Assembly: GCA_021154515.1 (NCBI GenBank)
Contig: JAJKIL010000288.1
Coordinates: 1 to 12,942, forward strand
DNA: 12,942 nucleotides
Direction: 5' to 3'
Source of the DNA: Niastella sp.
GTDB taxonomy: Bacteria > Bacteroidota > Bacteroidia > Chitinophagales > Chitinophagaceae
Positions within the stretch are counted from its first letter, which is position 1. Every line of letters begins with the position of its first letter. Made by a program: the position numbers and the translations under genes. The notes beneath the pieces were generated by a model. It did not search any database, was not told the DNA's origin, and saw nothing but the letters and a program-made list of their open reading frames with translations. Shown here piece after piece: positions 6,342-12,937 of the stretch.

Positions 6342-7739
6342 ATGACCAACACAAGCAGATCACGTATTAATAGCCGTTCCTTCTCTGTAATATCCAATCC
6401 TGTTTTTAAAAACCTGTGGCTTGTAGCTTGTGGCTTGCAGCTTCTTGCGTCCTGCTCTACTCAACGCCAAATAAACAAAGCAGCCAATAAACAACTGTTT
6501 CCCGACAGCAGCGTGGAGCATGCGCATGTGGGGATCAGTCTTTTTGATGCATCGGCCAATAAATACCTCTATAATCATAACGGTAAAAAGTATTTTGTTC
6601 CGGCTTCCAACACCAAATTGTTCAGCTGTTATGCGGCCCTGAAATACCTGGGCGACAGCCTGCCGGGCATCCGCTATTGGGAGAATGACACCGCCCTGTA
6701 TTTGTTAGGAACCGGCGATCCCAGTTTATTGCATCCCGATTACAAAAAGCAGCCGGTTATTGAGTTTCTGCAAAAAACAAAAAAGCACCTGTACATAACC
6801 GACACCAACTGGAAAGACGAAGCGTTGGGCGCCGGCTGGTCGTGGAACGATTATAATGACAGCTATATGGCCGAGCGCAGCGCGCTGCCGGTGTATGGTA
6901 ATACGATCCACTGGGTGCAGGAAATTGCCGAAGGCGTTAGTAATGAAGCCCAGGAAGGTCAAACCCCTTCAATTTATTCCATTCCCGAAATAAACTGGAA
7001 AGTGCGTTTTGCCGGAATTACGCGTAAGGCTTTTTTTGTACAACGCGACCGGGCCGAGAACCTGTTTATGATCACCGAGGGAACCGAAAAGAAGAAAGAA
7101 CAGGATGTGCCTTTTGTGACCCATGGTATTCAATCGGCCATTGAACTGCTACCCGATACAATTGGTAAACAAATTGAATACAGGGAGGTGTTTAGAAAAC
7201 AGCCTGCCATCTTAAATACCCTTCATTCGCAGCCCCTGGATTCTTTATTACAACCCATGATGTACCGCAGCGATAACTTTTTTGCGGAACAAACGCTGTT
7301 GATGGTGAGCCAGGCAAAACTGGGCGAAATGAACGACGGGAAGATCATTGATACCTTGCTAAAAACCGATCTGCGCGAGCTGCCCCAAAAGCCCCGTTGG
7401 GTGGATGGTAGTGGGCTAAGTCGTTATAACTTGTTTACTCCCAATGACTTTGTTGTGTTGTTACAGAAAATGAAGCAGGAGATAGGGATGAAGCGGCTGC
7501 AGGGCATACTGCCTACCGGCGGCAAGGGCACTTTGAGTAATTTGTACAAACAGGATAGTAATTATATATTTGCCAAGACCGGTACCCTGTCGGGCGTTGT
7601 AGCGTTGAGCGGGTATTTGTATACTAAAAAGAATAAGCTGCTGATTTTCTCGGTTTTGGTGAATAACCACACCGGCAGCGCAAGCGATATCCGCAAACGG
7701 GTTGAGACATTTTTGAACGGGATCCGGGACCGGTATTAA
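6342..7739 (+). CDS. dacB: D-alanyl-D-alanine carboxypeptidase/endopeptidase, PBP4 type (lipoprotein)
   Basis: This encodes 465 residues of the peptidase S13 (PBP4/DacB) family. These enzymes trim the terminal D-Ala and cleave 4-3 cross-links of peptidoglycan in the periplasm. The three penicillin-binding motifs are present: PASNTK with nucleophile Ser89 and Lys92, SDN at 310-312, and KTGT at 412-415. WVDGSGLSRYNLFTP (353-367) is also typical. The inserted domain between the first two motifs (about 110-300) matches PBP4 organisation. The N-terminus has an unusually long 24-residue charged region, a hydrophobic stretch (25-37) and lipobox LASC with Cys38, so it is probably a membrane-anchored lipoprotein. 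The hydrophobic stretch is encoded by a 7-base tandem repeat. The ATG at 6342 is the only ATG before the active site; no Shine-Dalgarno sequence is visible. Confidence 0.93.
   Translation: MTNTSRSRINSRSFSVISNPVFKNLWLVACGLQLLASCSTQRQINKAANKQLFPDSSVEHAHVGISLFDASANKYLYNHNGKKYFVPASNTKLFSCYAALKYLGDSLPGIRYWENDTALYLLGTGDPSLLHPDYKKQPVIEFLQKTKKHLYITDTNWKDEALGAGWSWNDYNDSYMAERSALPVYGNTIHWVQEIAEGVSNEAQEGQTPSIYSIPEINWKVRFAGITRKAFFVQRDRAENLFMITEGTEKKKEQDVPFVTHGIQSAIELLPDTIGKQIEYREVFRKQPAILNTLHSQPLDSLLQPMMYRSDNFFAEQTLLMVSQAKLGEMNDGKIIDTLLKTDLRELPQKPRWVDGSGLSRYNLFTPNDFVVLLQKMKQEIGMKRLQGILPTGGKGTLSNLYKQDSNYIFAKTGTLSGVVALSGYLYTKKNKLLIFSVLVNNHTGSASDIRKRVETFLNGIRDRY
6415..6449 (+). repeat. 7-base tandem repeat encoding the DacB signal-peptide core
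   Basis: Units TGTGGCT, TGTAGCT, TGTGGCT and TGCAGCT are contiguous, followed by a diverged TCTTGCG. They encode residues 25-36 (LWLVACGLQLLA), just before the lipobox cysteine. Because 7 is not a multiple of 3, each unit is read in a different frame, yet the product stays hydrophobic. Confidence 0.75.
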
Positions 7740-7743
7740 CAAA

Positions 7744-7767
7744 GTTTTCCAATTTTCTCTTTTTCTC
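7744..7767. repeat. Short 8-base repeat downstream of dacB, inverted relative to 6262-6293
   Basis: Units GTTTTCCA, ATTTTCTC and TTTTTCTC begin 4 bases after the dacB stop. ATTTTCTC is the exact reverse complement of GAGAAAAT in the array before dacB, so related arrays flank dacB in opposite orientation. The tract is pyrimidine-rich and could also serve as part of a terminator. Confidence 0.4.
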
Positions 7768-7833
7768 CCCAACCGTAAGGTTACCCTACTCCGTATTATT
7801 ATCAGCAACTGGCAATTGGCCGTTAAACTAAAG

Positions 7834-7860
7834 TGAATTTTAGCATTCAAAGAGCATTCA
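7834..7860 (+). promoter_or_regulatory. Three 5-base half-sites at 11-base spacing upstream of the sigma gene
   Basis: TGAAT (7834-7838), ATTCA (7845-7849) and ATTCA (7856-7860) are spaced exactly 11 bases apart, the first inverted relative to the others. The last two lie within 8-base direct copies of AGCATTCA. The last one ends 35 bases before the sigma-factor start, where an operator or promoter would sit. One-helical-turn spacing suggests protein binding on one face of DNA; this is inferred. Confidence 0.35.
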
Positions 7861-7895
7861 GGTTTTTTTAGATCAACACCATACAACAGGCTTGA

Positions 7896-8438
7896 TTGTC
7901 CACCAATGCTACTGATATTGAACTGATAAATGGTTGTATCAATAACAACCGCAAGGCCCAGGAACACTTGTATAAGAAGTTCTACGGCCCCATGGCATCT
8001 ATTTGCCTGCGATATACCCGCAATCAGGAAGATGCAATAGAAGTATTGCATAATGGTTTTTTGAAGGTATTCAAGAACATTCATACGTATGATATGAGCC
8101 GTGCTTCTTTGTATACCTGGGTTAGGACCATTATCATTAATTGTTCTATTGACTTTGTAAGGCAGCGCAGCAAATTCCATACGCACATTGAACTGGAGAA
8201 AGTAGATGAGCCATCCATAGATGCAGACGCCATACAACGAATGTCTTCCCATGAGGTTTTATTACTCGTACAGAAGTTATCACCGGCTACCCAAACGGTG
8301 TTTAATCTGTATGTAGTAGAAGGGTATAATCATCGGGAAATTGCTAACCTATTGGGCATTAGTGAAGGTACCAGTAAATGGCACCTGAGCGAGGCTCGCA
8401 AACAACTGCAAAAATTATTACAAACCTTGCAAGTGTAA
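7896..8438 (+). CDS. ECF-type RNA polymerase sigma-70 factor
   Basis: This encodes 180 residues with two sigma-70 regions and no region 3, the extracytoplasmic-function layout. Region 2 spans about 24-92 (LYKKFYGPMASICLRYTRN, EVLHNGFLKVFKNI, SLYTWVRTIIINCSIDFVRQ). A linker covers about 93-122. Region 4 spans about 123-176 with helix-turn-helix NHREIANLLGISEGTSKWHL. Such factors direct RNA polymerase to envelope-stress or transport genes and are held by membrane anti-sigma factors. The start must be TTG at 7896: a TGA lies immediately upstream in frame, and the first ATG (residue 33) is inside region 2. The next gene begins 5 bases after the stop, so the two are surely co-transcribed, which marks that protein as the likely regulator. 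Confidence 0.93.
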   Translation: MSTNATDIELINGCINNNRKAQEHLYKKFYGPMASICLRYTRNQEDAIEVLHNGFLKVFKNIHTYDMSRASLYTWVRTIIINCSIDFVRQRSKFHTHIELEKVDEPSIDADAIQRMSSHEVLLLVQKLSPATQTVFNLYVVEGYNHREIANLLGISEGTSKWHLSEARKQLQKLLQTLQV

Positions 8439-8443
8439 ATGTG

Positions 8444-10261
8444 ATGAACCTGAAACATCCATACGAAAAACACTTAGCGGAGAAACTGGTGCAACTACCG
8501 CCACCCGGCGACCCTGACCAAAACTGGCAGCAAATGAAATCGCTGCTTGATAAAGATCTGCCACGAGGTGGAGGCGGTGCTGGTGGTGGATACCGCTGGT
8601 GGATCGCCGGCACTGTTATAGTGGCCGTGCTGGTGGGAACCTGGTTTGGCGGCAAACAACTGATTACGAAAGAACAACGTAATGAAACGGTTGCCGGCAC
8701 TATTAAAACCGTTAACAACAAAAAAGCGCCAGCCGTTGCGTCAACAGAAAAGAATGTTGAGCAACCTGCTACAAAACATAAAAATCTGCCGGGGGCCGAA
8801 TACGCCTCCACTACCAGCACTCCTTCAGCTGCTGCGGTTACTACTGACCAGCAGTCAGATGTTGCTGTTACCAATAACAATGGTAAAGGCGAGTCTGTGG
8901 TGCCTGATAACAAAGCCGCCAAAGCGCGAAGTAGTGGAAGCAATGCCAGTACACCGCCCGGTTCGGTAACAACCAACGATAATAACCGGGCAGTGCCCAA
9001 TGTCCCAAACAATTTGAACGCTCACAATAAAATATCCCCTGATAGAAAAAACATTTACGCTGCTGATACAAAGAATGAAAATACAAGAACCGGGAATAAC
9101 CATGCAATAACCAACAACAATCGTCATCGCGGAGTTAACAACAAAAGCGGCAATAATACGATAACCGATGGAGGTACTGTTATAACCAGCGGTGCTGCTA
9201 CCAACAACGTTAAAACCCAAAAGGGGCACCGGGGAAACAACCATTCCGGGACAGATAGAAACCGGGCTGAAAAAGGTGTGGTAGAGCCAGGCAACAGTAC
9301 GTATACGCCAACCATTTTATTACCACGCCGCTCCCTGCCATCTCAGCCGTCAACCGGTTCGGAGTTAAAAGAATCGCCTGTGACGTATAAAATCAATTAT
9401 ACTGGTGATGCCGTCATCTCGCCATCAGGTATGGTACAACGGGAGTTTACTTATTATACACAGGCTGATCTGTTTCCTGATAAAGCGGCCGGTAAAAAAA
9501 CAGTCCGTAAAAAATCGAATCCTTTCAGTACAAATGAGGATAAAAAATTTGCCCTTGGCTTATCGCTGCCCCTGGGATTTCCAATAGGCGATCAGGAGGC
9601 TTTGGCTTATAACAGCAGGGGAGGGGTCAATACTGTTTCTGATTATATTCCATCGCCCCATTTTCAATATCATTTCAATAATAAAACCTACGTGCAGGCG
9701 GGGTTGCAGTTTAAAGCGCCCCAGTTTATACATCCCCTGTTGCTCTACCAAAGCCAGGTAATGTACCAACAGGGCCCCAACCTGATGGAGCAGATCACTA
9801 ACATCACTGCCCGTAAGTTGTATTACTTTAATATCCCGATCACTATTTATCATAGTCCGCTTAAAAACTTTTATATGGGAACGGGTTTACAGTATTCTAA
9901 CCTGTTGAGCGGGGTAGCACAATATGAGCAGATAGAAAAGCGATACAATCCCATTGGGCCGCCACAGGAGTACCTGGTGAAGAATTACTTTACCCAATTT
10001 AAGAATGACTCGCTATCGAGCCGGTTGAACGGAAGTGAAGTGCGGTTACTGGTTGACATGAGCTATTACTGGAGCCGGTTTACCGTGGGGTTGCAATACA
10101 GCCAGGCGTTCAATAATTATGTCAGCTTCCAGGTAAATCCGCCCATTTCGCCATATACATTCGATAAAAATAAAAGCCTTCAGTTTTACCTGCGGTATAA
10201 CATCTGGGAAGATAAAAAAAGGAAAAATCCCAAAGGACAATCTTTGTTAACGCTTAAATAA
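8444..10261 (+). CDS. Putative dual membrane-spanning anti-sigma factor (cytosolic tail, one TM helix, long linker, C-terminal barrel)
   Basis: This encodes 605 residues. Residues 1-50 are a cytosolic tail with HLAEKLVQLPPPGDPDQNW and MKSLLDKDLP, resembling short sigma-binding tails found after ECF sigma genes in Chitinophagaceae. Residues 51-69 form one hydrophobic helix (WWIAGTVIVAVLVGTWFGG). Residues 71 to about 360 are low-complexity, rich in Asn, Thr, Ser, Gly and Lys, with no recognisable domain. Residues about 366-590 are rich in alternating aromatic and polar strands (KFALGLSLPLGFPIG, KTYVQAGLQFKAP, YYFNIPITIYH, FYMGTGLQYSNLL, RFTVGLQYSQAF, SLQFYLRYNIWED), as in small outer-membrane beta-barrels. 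This matches the Dma architecture reported in Bacteroides. The ATG at 8444 follows the sigma stop; an ATG at 8378 would add 22 residues overlapping the sigma gene and is rejected. Sigma binding and outer-membrane insertion are inferred. Confidence 0.8.
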   Translation: MNLKHPYEKHLAEKLVQLPPPGDPDQNWQQMKSLLDKDLPRGGGGAGGGYRWWIAGTVIVAVLVGTWFGGKQLITKEQRNETVAGTIKTVNNKKAPAVASTEKNVEQPATKHKNLPGAEYASTTSTPSAAAVTTDQQSDVAVTNNNGKGESVVPDNKAAKARSSGSNASTPPGSVTTNDNNRAVPNVPNNLNAHNKISPDRKNIYAADTKNENTRTGNNHAITNNNRHRGVNNKSGNNTITDGGTVITSGAATNNVKTQKGHRGNNHSGTDRNRAEKGVVEPGNSTYTPTILLPRRSLPSQPSTGSELKESPVTYKINYTGDAVISPSGMVQREFTYYTQADLFPDKAAGKKTVRKKSNPFSTNEDKKFALGLSLPLGFPIGDQEALAYNSRGGVNTVSDYIPSPHFQYHFNNKTYVQAGLQFKAPQFIHPLLLYQSQVMYQQGPNLMEQITNITARKLYYFNIPITIYHSPLKNFYMGTGLQYSNLLSGVAQYEQIEKRYNPIGPPQEYLVKNYFTQFKNDSLSSRLNGSEVRLLVDMSYYWSRFTVGLQYSQAFNNYVSFQVNPPISPYTFDKNKSLQFYLRYNIWEDKKRKNPKGQSLLTLK

Positions 10262-12169
10262 TTGCTCCAGGTAGTCTTTTTTAAATTCTATATAAGTGGG
10301 GTTGCCGCTGGCCGTTACGTTTGGCTGTGCGCATTTGAACAGGTCAGTGGTAAGGCCACGCATTTCATCCAGTGAAAGGGATGTGCCTGGCTTTATAGCC
10401 TGTTGCCAGGCCAGCGAGCGGATCAGTTTCTCCCGGCGGGAGAATTTAAGATCGCTGCTGAAGTGTTTGAATTGTTCCAGCAAATTTTCAATGGCCAGTT
10501 TTTCATTTCCTGCCGATACATCGGCCGGGGTGCCCTGTATTACAAAGGCATTGGCGCCAAAGGGTTCAATTAAATAACCCAGTTGGTTGAGGTCGCCGGC
10601 TAATTCCTGTAACAAGACCGCATCAGACGCAGACAGCTGCAGCGTAACGGGGAACAGGCTGCGCTGGGCAGGAATGCTTTTGCCCACGGTAGCGGCGGCA
10701 AAGCGTTCGTATAAGATCCGTTCGTGCGCCAGTTGCTGGTGAATGAGCATAAAGCCACGGGCTGTAGGCGCTACAATATAGGTGCTGTGCAACTGGAACA
10801 ACAGGGCGTTGTCATCAATCAGTTGTTTGGCAAATGGTGTATAGTGTTGGGCCGGGGGCACATAATCGCCACCGCCTTCCTGTTTTTTTAATTGGTCAAG
10901 CAGGGACTCAAACTTCTCCTCTTTTTGACCGGTATCTATTGCCGATTGCCGATTGCCGATTGCCGGTTGCTCAGTCCCATCTTTCTCGAAGAAATCCTTC
11001 CAATGTTTCAACTCCTCTTTATCGGTAGGATTTATAAAATGGGCCTGTCCTTTTTGCGAGAAATTTTTTGCCAGGTCAGAAGAACGGGCAGCCTGCTGTT
11101 GATCTTCTGTGAAGGGTTTGTTTACGGCATCCAGCTGTTGAATAGTAGGGTCAAGGTCGAACTCGAGCGTGGGTGTAATGCTGAACTGGCCCAGTGCATG
11201 TTTAACGGCTGCCTGCACAAATGCATACACGATCTTTTCATCTTCAAACTTGATCTCCTGTTTAGTAGGATGCACGTTGATATCCACCTGAGCAGGGTCG
11301 AGGTCAATGAACAGGGCGTATAAAGGAAAACTATCGGCGGGGATCATTTCCTTGAAAGCGCTCATGACCGCATGGTTTAAATAAGCGCTGCGGATGAACC
11401 GGTTGTTTACAAAGAAGTATTGATCGCCCCGGGTTTTTTTAGCCGTATCGGGTTTACCAACAAACCCGTAGATGTTCAGGTAGTCAGTTTTTTCCTGCAC
11501 GGTAACCAGGCGGGCATTGTAATGCTGGCCCAGCACCTGAACAATACGTTGTTTAAGGCTGCCTTTTTCGAGGTGAAATATTTGCGTGCCATTATTGGTA
11601 AGCGAGAAAAATATATTAGGGAACGACAGGGCCACCCGCATAAACTCATCGATGATGTGCCGCGTTTCAGCTGCATTGCTTTTGAGGAAATTGCGGCGGG
11701 CGGGCACATTGAAGAACAGGTTCTTCATAGCAATGCTGGTTCCGTTGGCGGCGGCCACCGGCTCCTGCAGTTTTACCGCGCTGTTCTCAATTTCTATAAA
11801 GGTGCCGGTTTCGTCATCGGCGCGTTTGGTTTTCAGTTCTACCTGGGCAACGGCGGCAATGGAGGCCAGGGCCTCGCCCCGGAAACCCATGGTGCGAATG
11901 TGAAACAGGTCGTCGATGTTGCGGATCTTGGAGGTGGCGTGGCGTTCAAAACTCATACGGGCGTCGGTTTCGCTCATACCTTTGCCGTTATCAATTACCT
12001 GTACCAGCTGTTTGCCGGCATCCTGGATAATTAATTTCACTTCAGTGGCGCCGGCATCAACAGCATTTTCCAGCAGCTCCTTTACGGCGCTTGCTGGTCG
12101 CTGAATAACTTCACCGGCAGCGATCTGATTGGCAATATTGTCGGGTAATAAATGAATGATATCCGCCAA
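10247..12169 (-). CDS. mutL: DNA mismatch repair protein MutL
   Basis: This encodes 640 residues. MutL couples mismatch recognition by MutS to strand incision. The N-terminal GHKL ATPase is intact: ELLENAVDAGA (31-41), DNGKGM (60-65), GFRGEAL (95-101), GTSIAMKNLFFNVPARRNFL (143-162) and VDINVHPTKQEIKF (295-308). A variable linker spans about 335-445. The C-terminal dimerisation domain (about 450-640) has HQQLAHERILYE (477-488) where endonuclease MutLs have DQHA(X)2E(X)4E, and CAQPN (613-617) in place of the usual CPH motif; the C-terminal FKR is kept. Nicking activity is therefore uncertain. The start is TTG, fixed by an AGGAG 7 bases upstream and an in-frame TAG further up with no ATG between. 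A 7-base repeat encodes residues 401-412. The 3' end overlaps the anti-sigma-like gene by 15 bases. Confidence 0.97.
   Translation of the reverse strand: MADIIHLLPDNIANQIAAGEVIQRPASAVKELLENAVDAGATEVKLIIQDAGKQLVQVIDNGKGMSETDARMSFERHATSKIRNIDDLFHIRTMGFRGEALASIAAVAQVELKTKRADDETGTFIEIENSAVKLQEPVAAANGTSIAMKNLFFNVPARRNFLKSNAAETRHIIDEFMRVALSFPNIFFSLTNNGTQIFHLEKGSLKQRIVQVLGQHYNARLVTVQEKTDYLNIYGFVGKPDTAKKTRGDQYFFVNNRFIRSAYLNHAVMSAFKEMIPADSFPLYALFIDLDPAQVDINVHPTKQEIKFEDEKIVYAFVQAAVKHALGQFSITPTLEFDLDPTIQQLDAVNKPFTEDQQQAARSSDLAKNFSQKGQAHFINPTDKEELKHWKDFFEKDGTEQPAIGNRQSAIDTGQKEEKFESLLDQLKKQEGGGDYVPPAQHYTPFAKQLIDDNALLFQLHSTYIVAPTARGFMLIHQQLAHERILYERFAAATVGKSIPAQRSLFPVTLQLSASDAVLLQELAGDLNQLGYLIEPFGANAFVIQGTPADVSAGNEKLAIENLLEQFKHFSSDLKFSRREKLIRSLAWQQAIKPGTSLSLDEMRGLTTDLFKCAQPNVTASGNPTYIEFKKDYLEQLFKR
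10935..10969 (-). repeat. 7-base tandem repeat within the mutL linker
   Basis: On the plus strand the units are TCTATTG, three copies of CCGATTG, then CCGGTTG. On the coding strand this reads QPAIGNRQSAID (residues 401-412) in the non-conserved linker. The unit family (YCNATTG) is the same as the right arm of the intergenic array at 3942-3976. Confidence 0.8.
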
Positions 12170-12176
12170 GGCTACT

Positions 12177-12181
12177 CTCCT
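12177..12181 (-). promoter_or_regulatory. Shine-Dalgarno sequence that fixes the mutL TTG start
   Basis: AGGAG on the minus strand lies 7 bases before the TTG at 12169. Most genes in this window lack a visible ribosome binding site, so a strong one here supports the non-ATG start. Confidence 0.6.
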
Positions 12182-12231
12182 GATTTTGTGGGGCGAATTT
12201 ACGGGAATAATTTGGGCCTAAGACGTGGCCG

Positions 12232-12777
12232 TTAATCCCAGGCGCCTGTAAAATTTATATTAATGGGCCCATCGCAGTCATTATCAAATGAAAATTCAAA
12301 GGAATCTGGCGTAACAGCTACTGGCTGGTATTTTTTATCAATTAGTTGGTATATTTCTATTTTCTTGAATTTGGGATCAACAATAAGATAATATTTTACG
12401 CCTTCCATCTCATACAGTTCAAACTTTTCATGCCTGTCTTTATAAGCTGTTGACGTAGATAATATTTCAATTGTCAGTGCTGGTGTAAATTCAAGATGTA
12501 TTGTAGTAAAATCCTTACATACCACCATTAAGTCTGGTTGAACAACTGTTTTTGAATTGATCTTCCAGTCCAGGGGCATATATGTCCTGCATTTGGAACA
12601 ATGCTTTTTCAAATGTGTATCAAAGATGGAATACAGGTTGCCGTTGATCATTTGATGCTCCCTTGCAGGGGATGGACTCATGGCATATGGCATACCATCA
12701 ATTAATTCCCATCGTCCCTCCCAGAGGCAATAATCTTCATAACTAAATTGCGGTCTGTATTTTTCTGCAATAGACAT
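12232..12777 (-). CDS. Uma2 family (DUF820) restriction-endonuclease-like protein
   Basis: This encodes 181 residues with the Uma2/DUF820 pattern: WELIDGMPYAMSPSP (23-37), VVQPDLMVVC (78-87), PALTIEILSTSTAYKDRHEK (99-118), FELYEMEGVKYYLIVDP (119-135). The family has a PD-(D/E)XK nuclease-like fold, with Asp82 and Glu104 at the expected catalytic positions. Biological roles are mostly unproven; many genomes carry numerous copies. Cys60 and Cys63 form a CxxC not obviously required by the family. The ATG at 12777 is preferred; a TTG at 12783 would add two residues. The gene lies upstream of mutL in the same direction with a 62-base gap, but a functional link to repair is not implied. Family confidence is high; nuclease activity is inferred. 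Confidence 0.9.
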   Translation of the reverse strand: MSIAEKYRPQFSYEDYCLWEGRWELIDGMPYAMSPSPAREHQMINGNLYSIFDTHLKKHCSKCRTYMPLDWKINSKTVVQPDLMVVCKDFTTIHLEFTPALTIEILSTSTAYKDRHEKFELYEMEGVKYYLIVDPKFKKIEIYQLIDKKYQPVAVTPDSFEFSFDNDCDGPININFTGAWD

Positions 12778-12780
12778 ACA

Positions 12781-12788
12781 CAAATTTA
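12781..12788 (-). promoter_or_regulatory. TAnnTTTG promoter-like box before the Uma2 gene
   Basis: TAAATTTG on the minus strand exactly matches the Bacteroidota -7 consensus and ends 3 bases before the ATG at 12777. No convincing -33 box is seen. The position mirrors the box before pheS and would imply a leaderless transcript. Confidence 0.3.
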
Positions 12789-12922
12789 CTAAATATTACC
12801 CAATCTTACTAGCTTTCAGCACTTGTCACCCGCACAAAAACGCACCCAATATTAGAAGAATTTTAATGGCCCAAACCCCTTATTAACAGTAAATTTGATG
12901 TTCATTTCCAGCTTTCTAAGAA

Positions 12923-12937
12923 AACCGTGTCACGGTT
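12923..12937. repeat. 15-base palindrome near the right edge
   Basis: AACCGTG and CACGGTT are perfect inverted copies around a single T. Its context is cut by the window edge. It could be an operator or part of a hairpin. The rest of the segment 12789-12942 shows no gene that can be supported. Confidence 0.3.

Noticed and set aside
7461..8252. 263-codon open frame on the minus strand
   Set aside because: It lies antisense to the end of dacB and to the sigma gene, has no recognisable motif, and its N-terminal half mirrors conserved sigma codons.
8378..8443. ATG-initiated extension of the anti-sigma-like protein into the sigma gene
   Set aside because: The extra 22 residues are the sigma region 4 codons read in another frame, and the ATG at 8444 sits properly just after the sigma stop.
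8359..9012. 217-codon open frame on the minus strand, rich in Leu, Val, Pro and Ala
   Set aside because: It is the antisense of the Asn/Thr-rich linker of the anti-sigma-like gene; repetitive codons there leave the opposite strand free of stops.
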